A stretch of 64,000 bases of DNA from Actinobacteria bacterium OK074 (GTDB lineage: Bacteria > Actinomycetota > Actinomycetes > Streptomycetales > Streptomycetaceae): positions 25,377 through 89,376 of the forward strand of contig LJCV01000155.1 of the NCBI GenBank assembly GCA_001298575.1. The letters are read 5' to 3'. A program made the position numbers and the translations under genes. Each line of letters begins with the position of its first letter. Within the stretch, counting starts at the first letter, position 1. Below, in pieces: positions 48,377 to 56,600 of this stretch. The notes beneath the pieces were generated by a model, which did not search any database, had not been told where the DNA came from, and saw only the letters and a list, made by a program, of their open reading frames with translations.

Positions 48377-49477
48377 CTACGGATTGACCGCCAGTTCCAG
48401 ATACGCCGCGAACAGCACCAGGTGCACGCCGCCCTGGAGTGGTGTCGCCCGCCCCGGGACCACCGTCAGGGAACTCACCACGACGGTCAGCGTGAGCAGG
48501 ACCAGGTGGAGCGGGCCGAGGCCGAGGACCAGCGGTCCGGACAGCCAGACGGAGGCCACGGCGACGGCCGGGATGGTCAGGCCGATGCTGGCCATGGCCG
48601 AGCCGAGCGCGAGGTTGAGGCTGGTCTGCACGCGGTCGCGGGCGGCCGACCGCAGTGCGGCGATCGTCTCCGGCAGGAGGACGAGCAGCGCGATGACGAC
48701 GCCGACGACGGCATGCGGCATGTCGGCCGCCTCGACGCCGGACTCGATGGTGGGCGAGACGCCCTTGGCGAGCCCGACCACGCCGACGAGCGCGAGCCCG
48801 AGCAGACCCAGGCTGATCAAGGTGGTGCGGGCCGAGGGCAGGGTGGCGTGGTCGTCCGCGTGGATCGCCTCGCCCTGCCGGGTGACCGGCAGGAAGTAGT
48901 CCCGGTGGCGCACGGTCTGGGTGGCCACGAACAGGCCGTACAGGACGAGGGAGGAGACCGCGGCGAAGGAGAGCTGGGCGGTGGAGAACTCCGGGCCCGG
49001 CCTGCTCGTGGTGAAGGTCGGCAGGACCAGGCTGAGCGTGGCCAGCGTCGCGACGGTGGCGAGGGCGGCGCCGGTCCCCTCCGGGTTGAAGACGGCGATG
49101 CCGTGGCGCAGCGAGGCGACGAGCAGGCATACGCCGACGATGCCGTTGCAGGCGATCATCACGGCCGCGAAGACGGTGTCGCGGGCGAGGGTGGAGCTCT
49201 TGTCGCCGCCGTCGGCCATCAGGGTGACGATCAGGGCCAGTTCGATGACGGTCACGGCGACAGCGAGGACGAGCGACCCGAAGGGCTCGCCGACCCGGTG
49301 GGCGACCACCTCGGCGTGGTGGACCGCGGCCAGCACGGCCCCGGCGAGCACCAGCGTCACCAGGGCGACGACGGCGCCGGGCAGGTCACGGCCCCAGGTG
49401 AGGGCGAGCAGGACGATCGCGGTCCACGGCACAACGGCCGTCCACCGCGTGGCGAGCGACCGGAGCCGAACGATCAT
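48377..49477 (-). CDS. Ca2+(cation):H+ antiporter, CaCA family (ChaA-like)
   Basis: Membrane antiporter of 366 aa with about eleven helices. The two inverted alpha repeats are clear: GEPFGSLVLAVAVTVIEL with Glu in the first, and VVIALLVLLPETIAALRSAARDRVQTSLNLALG in the second. The family members export Ca2+ or Na+/K+ in exchange for protons. The start is ATG 49477; a GACGAT -10-like box is six bases upstream, so the mRNA may be leaderless. It is 222 bp downstream of terC, behind a terminator. Confidence 0.88.
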   Translation of the reverse strand: MIVRLRSLATRWTAVVPWTAIVLLALTWGRDLPGAVVALVTLVLAGAVLAAVHHAEVVAHRVGEPFGSLVLAVAVTVIELALIVTLMADGGDKSSTLARDTVFAAVMIACNGIVGVCLLVASLRHGIAVFNPEGTGAALATVATLATLSLVLPTFTTSRPGPEFSTAQLSFAAVSSLVLYGLFVATQTVRHRDYFLPVTRQGEAIHADDHATLPSARTTLISLGLLGLALVGVVGLAKGVSPTIESGVEAADMPHAVVGVVIALLVLLPETIAALRSAARDRVQTSLNLALGSAMASIGLTIPAVAVASVWLSGPLVLGLGPLHLVLLTLTVVVSSLTVVPGRATPLQGGVHLVLFAAYLELAVNP

Positions 49478-49618
49478 GCAGCGATCGTCGCAGACCCCAG
49501 CGGACCCCGCATTCCAGGCCGGGCGCGGCCATGGACTGCCCGTCGGGGTCAGCCGCGTGTCATCGCCGGGCGCGCGGTGGCCGGTGGTGCGGCAGGCACG
49601 GTCGGGGGGGACGGCCGA

Positions 49619-49657
49619 CGGGAGCGGTGCGCGGCGAGTAGCCGTGCACCGCTCCCG
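49619..49657 (-). terminator. Terminator downstream of terC
   Basis: A 17-bp stem with one G-U pair and a GAGTA loop, 41 bp after the terC stop on the minus strand. It separates terC from the antiporter gene. Confidence 0.75.
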
Positions 49658-49698
49658 GTCTGTTCGGGCCGTTCCGTCGATGTGCCCGCCCGTCGTGG

Positions 49699-50700
49699 TC
49701 AGGCGCCGATGCTGTCCTTCGGGGCACACTCGACGTCCTGCTGGGCCGCCTCGGCCGCCGCCTGCTTCCTGGAGGCGCTGAGGCTGGTGATCGTGGTGAT
49801 GACCAGGACGCCGCAGATCACGCCGAGCGAGACCGGGATGGAGATCTCGGGGACATGGACGCCGGACTCGTGCAGTGCGTGCAGCACCAGTTTGACGCCG
49901 ATGAAGCCGAGGATCACGGACAGGCCGTACGAGAGGTGGACCAGCTTCCGCAGCAGGCCGCCGATCAGGAAGTACAGCTGCCGCAGACCCATCAGCGCGA
50001 ACGCGTTGGCCGTGAAGACGATGTACGGGTCCTGCGTGAGGCCGAAGATCGCCGGGATGGAGTCGAGGGCGAACAGGACGTCCGTGGTGCCGATCGCCAG
50101 CATCACGACCAGCATCGGCGTCATCACGCGCTTGCCGTTCTGCTCGATCCACAGCTTGGTGCCGTGGTACCGGTCCGCCACCCCGAAGCGGCGCTCGGCG
50201 GCCTTGAGCAGCTTGTTCTCCTCGAACTCCTCGTCCTCGTCGTCGGCGCGGGCCTCCTGGATGAGCTTCCAAGCGGTCCAGATCAGGAACGCGCCGAAGA
50301 TGTAGAAGACCCAGGCGAAGCTGGCGAGGATCGCGGCACCGGCGGCGATGAAGATGGCCCGCAGGACCAGGGCTATGAGCACGCCGACCAGGAGTACGCG
50401 CTGCTGGTACTGGGAGGGCACCGAGAACTTCGCCATGATCAGGACGAAGACGAAGAGGTTGTCGACGCTCAGCGACTTCTCGGTGATGAAGCCCGCGAAG
50501 AACTCGCCGGACGGCTCACCGCCGCCGAAGACGAGCAGTCCGAGACCGAAGAGTCCGGCCAGGGCGATCCAGACGACCGTCCAGATGCCGGCTTCCTTGA
50601 TCGACACGTCGTGCGGCTTGCGGCCGATGAAGAAGTCGACCGCGATGAGGGCGGCAAGGCCCACGATGGTCAGGACCCACAGGGTCAACGAAACGTCCAT
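49699..50700 (-). CDS. TerC-family membrane protein under riboswitch control
   Basis: Integral membrane protein (333 aa) of the TerC/Alx family with about nine helices. GGGEPSGEFFAGFITEKSLSVDNLFVFVLIMAKF contains the acidic residues expected for metal transport, and MLAIGTTDVLFALDSIPAIFGLTQ repeats the motif. E. coli Alx and other TerC proteins take part in Mn2+ export. The ATG has GGAGG five bases upstream within a sequence complementary to the riboswitch P1 strand. Mn2+ efflux is the most likely role; tellurite resistance is the older name. Confidence 0.9.
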   Translation of the reverse strand: MDVSLTLWVLTIVGLAALIAVDFFIGRKPHDVSIKEAGIWTVVWIALAGLFGLGLLVFGGGEPSGEFFAGFITEKSLSVDNLFVFVLIMAKFSVPSQYQQRVLLVGVLIALVLRAIFIAAGAAILASFAWVFYIFGAFLIWTAWKLIQEARADDEDEEFEENKLLKAAERRFGVADRYHGTKLWIEQNGKRVMTPMLVVMLAIGTTDVLFALDSIPAIFGLTQDPYIVFTANAFALMGLRQLYFLIGGLLRKLVHLSYGLSVILGFIGVKLVLHALHESGVHVPEISIPVSLGVICGVLVITTITSLSASRKQAAAEAAQQDVECAPKDSIGA

Positions 50701-50704
50701 TACG

Positions 50705-50749
50705 CCTCCGGCAGTAAGTAACGGCAGATTCCAGCGTCGCTACCGGAGG
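50705..50749 (-). promoter_or_regulatory. Anti-Shine-Dalgarno switch hairpin of terC
   Basis: CCGGAGG, the terC ribosome site (50711-50705), is exactly complementary to CCTCCGG (50749-50743), which is the 3' strand of riboswitch P1. The two pairings exclude each other, giving a simple translational on/off switch: P1 formed frees the ribosome site. Confidence 0.7.
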
Positions 50750-50869
50750 TCTCTTCCACCCGTGGCCGCCGGCGCGCGATGCGCCCGGTGCCTGCGGGCC
50801 GACGCCCCGGGATCTGGCCTGATCCGTACTGACGGGTACGCCGCAGCAGGTAGGGAGTACTCCCCTCCG
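50744..50869 (-). promoter_or_regulatory. yybP-ykoY (Mn2+)-type riboswitch of terC
   Basis: On the minus strand CGGAGG (50869-50864) pairs with CCTCCG (50749-50744) as P1. Directly inside P1 are GGGGAGTA (50865-50858) on the 5' side and AGAGACC on the 3' side. CCCGTCAG, containing CGTCA at 50834-50830, provides the second loop motif. These are the conserved positions of the yybP-ykoY aptamer, and the gene context (terC) is its most common one. The assignment was made by eye and should be tested with a covariance model. Confidence 0.78.
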
Positions 50870-50877
50870 TACGAACG

Positions 50878-50907
50878 AGACTACCCGAAACACCAAGGGA
50901 AGGTAAA
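50878..50907 (-). promoter_or_regulatory. terC promoter
   Basis: Minus strand: TTTACC (50907-50902), an 18-bp spacer and TAGTCT (50883-50878). The predicted start is only a few bases before riboswitch P1, as expected for a riboswitch transcript. Confidence 0.6.
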
Positions 50908-51018
50908 GGGATTGGTAAAACAATTCCCAAACTTGCAGGTGGGAGCACCTTTGTTGAACCGGAATCGTACGGCTCTCCCAGGCCCTGGCCCCTTACCGCG
51001 GGGGCAGGCCAGGACCGA

Positions 51019-51060
51019 CCGGCGTCCGGACCGGGGGTTTCACTCCGGTCCGGACGCCGG
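51019..51060 (-). terminator. Terminator downstream of uvrB
   Basis: Exact 16-bp arms CCGGCGTCCGGACCGG and complement with a 10-nt loop, 70 bp beyond the uvrB stop. It lies in the gap between uvrB and the terC promoter. Confidence 0.75.
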
Positions 51061-51129
51061 GGGCTCGGGCACGAACGCCGACGGCTCCGGTACGGACGCC
51101 GGGGAGGCGGTTCGGGGCTGCCGGGGGCG

Positions 51130-53271
51130 TCAGGCCAGCCCCGCCTCCTTCATCTGGCGGAGCTCCTTCTTCATCTCGGACACCTCGTCGCGCAGCCGGG
51201 CCGCGATCTCGAACTGGAGGTCGGCCGCGGCGGCGCGCATCCGTGCCGTCAGGTCCTCGATCTGCTCGGCCAGGTCGGCCGCCGGGCGGTCGGTCGGAAC
51301 CGTCTCCTTGGCCTTGCCCCTGGCCGGCTTGGCGCCCTTGGCCGCCTGGCTGCCGAGGGCGGGTACGGGGCTCTTGGCGCCCTTGCCGTCCTTCCCCCCC
51401 TTGCGGTAGCCCGAGCCGAGCAGCTGCTCGGTGTCGACGTCCTCGCGGGCGATCTGCGCCACGATGTCGTTGATCTTCTTGCGCAGCGGCTGCGGGTCGA
51501 TGCCGTGGGCCGTGTTGTACGCGACCTGCTTCTCGCGGCGGCGGTTGGTCTCGTCGATGGCCCGCTCCATCGCCGGGGTGATCTTGTCGGCGTACATGTG
51601 GACCTGACCGGAGACGTTTCGGGCCGCGCGGCCGATGGTCTGGATCAGTGAGGTGCCCGACCGCAGGAAGCCCTCCTTGTCGGCGTCCAGGATCGACACC
51701 AGGGAGACCTCGGGCAGGTCGAGGCCCTCACGAAGGAGGTTGATGCCGACCAGGACGTCGAACTCGCCGGAGCGCAGCTCGCGCAGCAGCTCGACGCGGC
51801 GCAGGGTGTCGACGTCGCTGTGCAGATAGCGCACCTGGATGCCGAGTTCGAGGAAGTAGTCGGTGAGGTCCTCGGCCATCTTCTTGGTGAGGGTGGTGAC
51901 CAGGACGCGTTCGTCCTTCTCGGTGCGCTTGCGGATCTCGTGCACCAGGTCGTCGATCTGCCCCTCGGTGGGCTTGACCACGACCTCCGGGTCGATGAGG
52001 CCGGTGGGGCGGATGATCTGCTCGACGAAGCCGTCCGCCCGCGCCATCTCGTACTTGCCCGGGGTAGCCGACAGGTAGACGGTCTGACCGATGCGCTCCT
52101 GGAACTCCTCCCACTTCAGGGGCCGGTTGTCCAGCGCGGACGGCAGCCGGAAGCCGTGTTCGACGAGCGTGCGCTTGCGGGAGGCGTCGCCCTCGTACAT
52201 GGCACCGATCTGCGGCACGGTGTTGTGCGACTCGTCGATGACGAGCAGGAAGTCGTCCGGGAAGTAGTCGAGGAGCGTGTTCGCCGCGGAGCCGGGCTCT
52301 CGGCCGTCGAAGTGCATCGAGTAGTTCTCGACACCGGAGCAGCTGCCGATCTGGCGGAGCATCTCGATGTCGTACGTCGTGCGCATCCGCAGACGCTGGG
52401 CCTCCAGGAGCTTGCTCTGCTTCTCCAGCTCGGCCAGGCGCTCCTCCAGCTCCTTCTCGATGCCGTTGATCGCCCGTTCCATGCGCTCGGGGCCGGCGAT
52501 GTAGTGCGAGGCGGGGAAGACGTGCACCTGCTGGTCGTCGCTGATGACCTCGCCGGTGAGCGGGTGGAGGGTGGAGAGGGCCTCGATCTCGTCGCCGAAC
52601 ATCTCGATGCGGACGGCCAGTTCCTCGTAGACCGGGAAGATCTCGATGGTGTCGCCGCGCACCCGGAAGGTGCCGCGGGCGAAGGCCACGTCGTTGCGCG
52701 TGTACTGGATGTCGACGAAGCGGCGCAGCAGCTGGTCGCGGTCGACCTCGTCGCCGACCTTGAGGTTGACCATGCGGTCGACGTACTCCTGCGGCGTGCC
52801 CAGGCCGTAGATGCAGGAGACGGAGGCGACCACGACGACATCGCGGCGGGTGAGCAGCGAGTTGGTCGCGGAGTGGCGCAGGCGTTCAACCTCCTCGTTG
52901 ATCGAGGAGTCCTTCTCGATGTAGGTGTCCGACTGTGGGACGTACGCCTCGGGCTGGTAGTAGTCGTAGTACGAGACGAAGTACTCGACCGCGTTGTTCG
53001 GCAGGAGTTCGCGGAACTCGTTGGCCAGCTGGGCGGCCAGCGTCTTGTTCGGCGCCATCACGAGGGTGGGGCGCTGGAGCTGCTCGATCATCCACGCGGT
53101 GGTCGCGGACTTTCCGGTGCCGGTCGCGCCCAGCAGGACGACATCCTTCTCACCTGCGCGAATGCGCCGGGTCAGGTCGGCGATGGCCGTGGGCTGGTCG
53201 CCGCTTGGCCGATAGGGGCTGACGACCTCGAAAGGCGCCACCGAGCGTTCGATCTTGGAAACGGGCCGCAT
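51130..53271 (-). CDS. uvrB: Excinuclease ABC subunit B
   Basis: DNA helicase-like subunit (713 aa) that verifies damage and loads UvrC. Walker A GATGTGKS is at 48-55; the beta-hairpin [21 protein letters not shown], the DESH box ([13 protein letters not shown]) and helicase motif VI (QTIGRAARN) are intact. A Lys/Gly/Ala-rich linker precedes the C-terminal UVR helix ([18 protein letters not shown]). ATG 53271 was chosen because the -10 TACGGT is seven bases upstream; the much longer open frame overlaps the MHYT gene and is spurious. Confidence 0.97.
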   Translation of the reverse strand: MRPVSKIERSVAPFEVVSPYRPSGDQPTAIADLTRRIRAGEKDVVLLGATGTGKSATTAWMIEQLQRPTLVMAPNKTLAAQLANEFRELLPNNAVEYFVSYYDYYQPEAYVPQSDTYIEKDSSINEEVERLRHSATNSLLTRRDVVVVASVSCIYGLGTPQEYVDRMVNLKVGDEVDRDQLLRRFVDIQYTRNDVAFARGTFRVRGDTIEIFPVYEELAVRIEMFGDEIEALSTLHPLTGEVISDDQQVHVFPASHYIAGPERMERAINGIEKELEERLAELEKQSKLLEAQRLRMRTTYDIEMLRQIGSCSGVENYSMHFDGREPGSAANTLLDYFPDDFLLVIDESHNTVPQIGAMYEGDASRKRTLVEHGFRLPSALDNRPLKWEEFQERIGQTVYLSATPGKYEMARADGFVEQIIRPTGLIDPEVVVKPTEGQIDDLVHEIRKRTEKDERVLVTTLTKKMAEDLTDYFLELGIQVRYLHSDVDTLRRVELLRELRSGEFDVLVGINLLREGLDLPEVSLVSILDADKEGFLRSGTSLIQTIGRAARNVSGQVHMYADKITPAMERAIDETNRRREKQVAYNTAHGIDPQPLRKKINDIVAQIAREDVDTEQLLGSGYRKGGKDGKGAKSPVPALGSQAAKGAKPARGKAKETVPTDRPAADLAEQIEDLTARMRAAAADLQFEIAARLRDEVSEMKKELRQMKEAGLA

Positions 53272-53278
53272 GACATCC

Positions 53279-53301
53279 ACCGTACGACCCGGCACTGACA
53301 A
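53279..53301 (-). promoter_or_regulatory. RecA-NDp (PafBC-type) promoter of uvrB, leaderless
   Basis: Minus strand: TTGTCAGTG (53301-53293), an 8-bp spacer and TACGGT (53284-53279), then seven bases to the ATG. The spacer CCGGGTCG differs by one base from that of ogt. Confidence 0.85.
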
Positions 53302-53345
53302 CGGGCTCCGATCGCCGGTCCGGCGGGCCCCGGTCCCCCGCGCCG

Positions 53346-54200
53346 TCAGGTACGGGTGCGCTGGTCCGGGCGGCGGCCGGCCCGGGCCAGGGGACGGCGG
53401 CGGCCCGTGTGGGTGATCGCGGGGTGGGCCGGGACGCCGGGCTGCTTGTCGACGGTGATCCGGACCGGCCTGCCCATGACCATCAGCGGGTCGAACAGGA
53501 CGACGGCCCCGGCGAGGCAGAGGAAGACCACGGGGCCGATCATCATGGGCGTGAGCAGGGCGGCGGACGATTCGCCCGGCGGGACGCCCCCGCCTTGGTG
53601 CAGGTGGACGCTGAGGGCGGCCATGCCCATGTAGTGCATGCCGGTGACGGCGACCCCCATGACGAGGCTCGCGCCCACGCTCCACAGGAATCCGCGGACC
53701 TGGCCCGCGGCCCAGAGCGCGGCGGTGGCCGCCACGACGGCGATCACCACGGAGGCGCACACGGTGAGGGTGTTGTACTCCAGCTTGCCGTTCAGGCGCA
53801 TCCCGGCCATGCCCAGGTAGTGCATCGAGGCGATACCGAGGCCGGTGATGGTGCCCCCGGTGAACAGCGCCGTCCCGGACGCGCCCCGGTAGCCGACCAT
53901 GAACACACCGATGCCGACCATGACGATGGCCACACCGAGGCTGGCGAAGGTGGTGGGCACGTCGTAGCGGATGGGCGTCTCCCGGACGGTGAAGCCCATC
54001 ATGGCGACGAAGTGCATGGTCCAGATCCCGGAGCTGATCGCGACCGATCCCAGGGCGAGCCAGCCGGCCCGCCAGGAGCTGGCGACCAGCATCGATCTCG
54101 CGGTGCAGCGCAGGCCAAGCGCACCCCCCAGGAAGGCCATGAAGTACGCCACCAACGGTGTGACGATTCCGTAACTGAAGCCGTCGACCGTGCCCTGCAT
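53346..54200 (-). CDS. MHYT-domain integral membrane protein
   Basis: Membrane protein of 284 aa with about seven helices. Three family motifs occur: MHF at 62-64, MHYLGM at 126-131 and MHYMGM at 188-193. The MHYT domain was proposed to bind a metal such as copper through Met and His and to sense O2, CO or NO. No GGDEF or EAL output domain is attached; the C-terminus is a short Arg/Pro-rich tail. ATG 54200 follows GGAAGGG; the frame above is not membrane-like. Confidence 0.9.
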   Translation of the reverse strand: MQGTVDGFSYGIVTPLVAYFMAFLGGALGLRCTARSMLVASSWRAGWLALGSVAISSGIWTMHFVAMMGFTVRETPIRYDVPTTFASLGVAIVMVGIGVFMVGYRGASGTALFTGGTITGLGIASMHYLGMAGMRLNGKLEYNTLTVCASVVIAVVAATAALWAAGQVRGFLWSVGASLVMGVAVTGMHYMGMAALSVHLHQGGGVPPGESSAALLTPMMIGPVVFLCLAGAVVLFDPLMVMGRPVRITVDKQPGVPAHPAITHTGRRRPLARAGRRPDQRTRT

Positions 54201-54480
54201 GCGCGGCTGCCCTTCCCGCCCTGTTGCGTCCCGGATTTCGCTGACATGCCCCCACCCCAAGGACCGCTGCAACGGTCAGGGTTGACGCAGAGAGTATGAC
54301 CCCCACCGGAATGGTCGAACGATTTTCCGGCAAAGAATCACGCTCTCACCCCACTTGAGCGGCGCGCGTGAGCGGATTTGGGCAACTCCATTCAATCCGC
54401 ACCCATCGCGCACACCCTCCCCAATTACTCCCCGATGTCACTCTTGTACTGTCCGTGATCACTCGACGCGAGGAGTACGT
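54201..54480. other. Divergent region between the MHYT and GDPD genes
   Basis: 280 bp, AT-richer than its surroundings near 54290-54480. No gene or clear repeat is seen. It should contain the two divergent promoters; GAGGAG five bases before ATG 54481 is the GDPD ribosome site. Confidence 0.4.
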
Positions 54481-55353
54481 ATGCACGCGCGCGTTGTCGC
54501 CGCCACGACCACCGCGTTCCTGGGGGCTTCCGTCGCCATACTGCCCACTCCCCACGCCGGGGCCGCGACCCACGACCTTCCCGTGGTCGTCGCACATCGC
54601 GGCGCCTCCGCGTACGCGCCCGAGAACACCCTCGCAGCCATCGACGAGGCGGCCGCCATGGGCTTCGACTGGGTCGAGAACGACGTGCAGCGCACCAGGG
54701 ACGGTGAACTCGTCGTCCTGCACGACCCGACGCTGGCCCGTACGACCGATGTGAAGAAGCTGTATCCGAACCGGGCTCCCTGGAACGTGGGGGACTTCAC
54801 CGCGCGCGAGATCGCACGGCTGGACGCCGGCAGCTGGTTCGGGCGGCGCTACGCGGGCGCGCGCGTGCCGACGCTGAAGCAGTACATGGAGCGGGTGGAG
54901 CACAACCACCAGAAGCTCGTCCTGGAGATCAAGAACCCCGAGCTGTACCCCGGGATCGAGCGGCAGACCCTCAAGGTGCTGAGCAACGAGGGCTGGCTGG
55001 ACCCCGGTCATCTCGGGAACCGGCTGGTCGTGCAGAGTTTCGACGCGGCCAGCCTGCGGACGGTGCACGAGCTGCGGCCCGGGATCAGGACGGCCTACCT
55101 GGGGACGCCGTCGGTCGTGCAGCTGCCCGAGTACGCGCGGTTCGCCGACAGCGTCAACTCGGCGTACACCGGGCTGTCCACCGGCTACGTCTCCACGGTG
55201 CACGCCTTCGACGGGCCGCACGGCAGCCCGCTGGAGGTGTACGCCTGGACCGTGAACAGCGCGGAGGTCGCCCGCCGGGTCACCGGTTACGGCGTGGACG
55301 GCATCATCACGAACACACCCGACGTGGTCGAACGGGCGGTGCGCGCGTACTGA
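54481..55353 (+). CDS. Secreted glycerophosphodiester phosphodiesterase
   Basis: GDPD-family TIM-barrel enzyme (290 aa) that releases glycerol-3-phosphate from glycerophosphodiesters. A signal peptide covers about residues 1-29 (cleavage near AGAA). The catalytic residues are in HRGAS (His39, Arg40), PENT (Glu50), VENDVQ (Glu67, Asp69) and HDPTLART (His81). LEIKN later supplies a metal-binding Glu. Secretion suggests phosphate or glycerol scavenging, possibly from teichoic acid; phosphate regulation is not evident in the sequence. Confidence 0.93.
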   Translation: MHARVVAATTTAFLGASVAILPTPHAGAATHDLPVVVAHRGASAYAPENTLAAIDEAAAMGFDWVENDVQRTRDGELVVLHDPTLARTTDVKKLYPNRAPWNVGDFTAREIARLDAGSWFGRRYAGARVPTLKQYMERVEHNHQKLVLEIKNPELYPGIERQTLKVLSNEGWLDPGHLGNRLVVQSFDAASLRTVHELRPGIRTAYLGTPSVVQLPEYARFADSVNSAYTGLSTGYVSTVHAFDGPHGSPLEVYAWTVNSAEVARRVTGYGVDGIITNTPDVVERAVRAY

Positions 55354-55361
55354 ACCGTTTC

Positions 55362-55423
55362 CGCACCCGTGGCCCCGCGGGTGCGACCGGTGGCGCGGAC
55401 GCCCTGCGGGTCCGCGCCACCGG
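55362..55423 (+). terminator. Two tandem hairpins after the GDPD gene
   Basis: CGCACCCG/CGGGTGCG (55362-55385) is followed at once by the exact 14-bp stem CCGGTGGCGCGGAC/GTCCGCGCCACCGG (55387-55423). The second stem ends two bases before the ogt promoter motif. Confidence 0.75.
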
Positions 55424-55425
55424 CG

Positions 55426-55448
55426 TTGTCAGTGGCGGGTCGTACGGT
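55426..55448 (+). promoter_or_regulatory. RecA-NDp (PafBC-type) promoter of ogt, leaderless
   Basis: TTGTCAGTG (55426-55434), an 8-bp spacer and TACGGT (55443-55448), six bases before the ATG. Motif and spacer match the uvrB promoter at all but one position. Confidence 0.85.
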
Positions 55449-55454
55449 GGGCCC

Positions 55455-56009
55455 ATGAACAGTGATGTGCGGCAGGAGCAGCGGGTGGTGTGGACCGTGG
55501 TGGCGACGGACATCGGTCCGCTGCTGCTGGCCGCGACCCCCGAGGGCCTGGTGAACGTCGTCTTCCACGCCACCGGCGAGGTCCTCGACAGGGCGCTGGA
55601 GCGGCTCGCGTCCCGGCTGGGCACGGCTCCGGTCAAGGACGCCGGCTCCCCGCTGCTGGCCGAGGCGATACGCCAGGTGGCGGCGTACTTCGCGGGCGAG
55701 CGGCGGGACTTCGAGCTGCCGCTGGACTGGTCGCTGATCTCCGGCTTCAACCGCCAGGTGCTGCGCGAACTGGCGTCCGGCGTGCCGTACGGCTCGGTGG
55801 TGGGGTACGGCGACCTGGCCCGCCGGGTCGGCCAGCCGGGCGCGGCGCAGGCGGTGGGCACGGCCATGGGCGCCAATCCGCTGCCCGTGGTGGTGCCCTG
55901 TCACCGGGTGGTGGAGAGCGACGGGGGCATCGGCGGCTTCGGCGGCGGTCTGGAGGCCAAGCGGACGCTGCTGGCGATCGAGGGGGTGCTGCCGCAGCCG
56001 CTGTTCTGA
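55455..56009 (+). CDS. ogt: Methylated-DNA--[protein]-cysteine S-methyltransferase
   Basis: Suicide DNA alkyltransferase (184 aa) that removes O6-alkyl groups from guanine. The acceptor is Cys149 in PVVVPCHRVV, with the helix-turn-helix YGSVVGYGDLARRVG and Arg/Asn residues of FNRQVLREL before it. GGIGGFGGGLEAKRTLL is the conserved C-terminal part. The N-terminal domain is short, as in Ogt. It has the same DNA-damage promoter as the uvr genes and follows tandem terminators. Confidence 0.95.
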   Translation: MNSDVRQEQRVVWTVVATDIGPLLLAATPEGLVNVVFHATGEVLDRALERLASRLGTAPVKDAGSPLLAEAIRQVAAYFAGERRDFELPLDWSLISGFNRQVLRELASGVPYGSVVGYGDLARRVGQPGAAQAVGTAMGANPLPVVVPCHRVVESDGGIGGFGGGLEAKRTLLAIEGVLPQPLF

Positions 56010-56044
56010 CGCACCGCCGGGGTGCCCGTCGGCCGATACGGCGT

Positions 56045-56407
56045 TCACCAGCTGATGTGGTACGCCTTGCGCAGCGTCTCGTGGACCGTCCACGTCGTGC
56101 GGTCGCCCTCGCGCAGGACCGCCGCGTCGCCCGGGCCCACCTCGATGACGTCGCCACCCTCGACCTCGATGGTGGCACGGCCGCTGACGACCACGAAGAG
56201 TTCGTTCGCCTCGGTGTCGGTGACCACGCCCGGGGTGATCTGCCAGATGCCGCGGACCTGCTTGCCGTCGGCGGACTCCCACAGCACCTTGCCGGTCACG
56301 ACCGGGGTCCCGGAGACGATCTGGCCCGGATCGAGCGGCTCCGGTTCGAGTTCGACGTCGGGGATGTGCACGGCGAAGGACGGTGTCGGGTGAGCGTTCG
56401 TGGTCAT
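56045..56407 (-). CDS. Cupin-domain protein
   Basis: Single-domain cupin of 120 aa. The first motif region is GIWQITPGVVTDTEANELFVVVSGRATIEVEGG and the second is VGPGDAAVLREGDRTTWTVHETLRKAYHI, resembling the DUF861/(S)-ureidoglycine aminohydrolase-like group. The Glu of motif 1 is present but the usual paired His are not, so metal binding is uncertain. It is divergent from the formaldehyde dehydrogenase gene. A TAAGGT box eight bases before the ATG suggests a leaderless mRNA. Confidence 0.82.
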   Translation of the reverse strand: MTTNAHPTPSFAVHIPDVELEPEPLDPGQIVSGTPVVTGKVLWESADGKQVRGIWQITPGVVTDTEANELFVVVSGRATIEVEGGDVIEVGPGDAAVLREGDRTTWTVHETLRKAYHISW

Positions 56408-56415
56408 GGGCGGTC

Positions 56416-56421
56416 ACCTTA
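56416..56421 (-). promoter_or_regulatory. -10 box TAAGGT of the cupin gene
   Basis: TAAGGT on the minus strand is eight bases upstream of ATG 56407; AAGG could also act as a weak ribosome site. Confidence 0.35.
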
Positions 56422-56600
56422 GCCGCAGGTCGCAGCCGGGGTCGCCGCAGGTCACGGCCGGGCCTGGGGCCGGTGCGGGCGCCGTGCCGGGCCGGGTGTG
56501 CGCGGGGGCTGGCCGGGCGGCGGGTCCGGTAGCAGACTCCGCGGTGCGCACAGCCACTGGCATCCGGAAGGCACCTCGGTGCCGAAGGGACGGCGAAGAC

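Noticed and set aside
53272..54333. N-terminal extension of uvrB by about 354 residues
   Set aside because: The extension is Arg/His/Gly-rich and overlaps the MHYT gene. A good promoter and start codon exist at 53271-53301.
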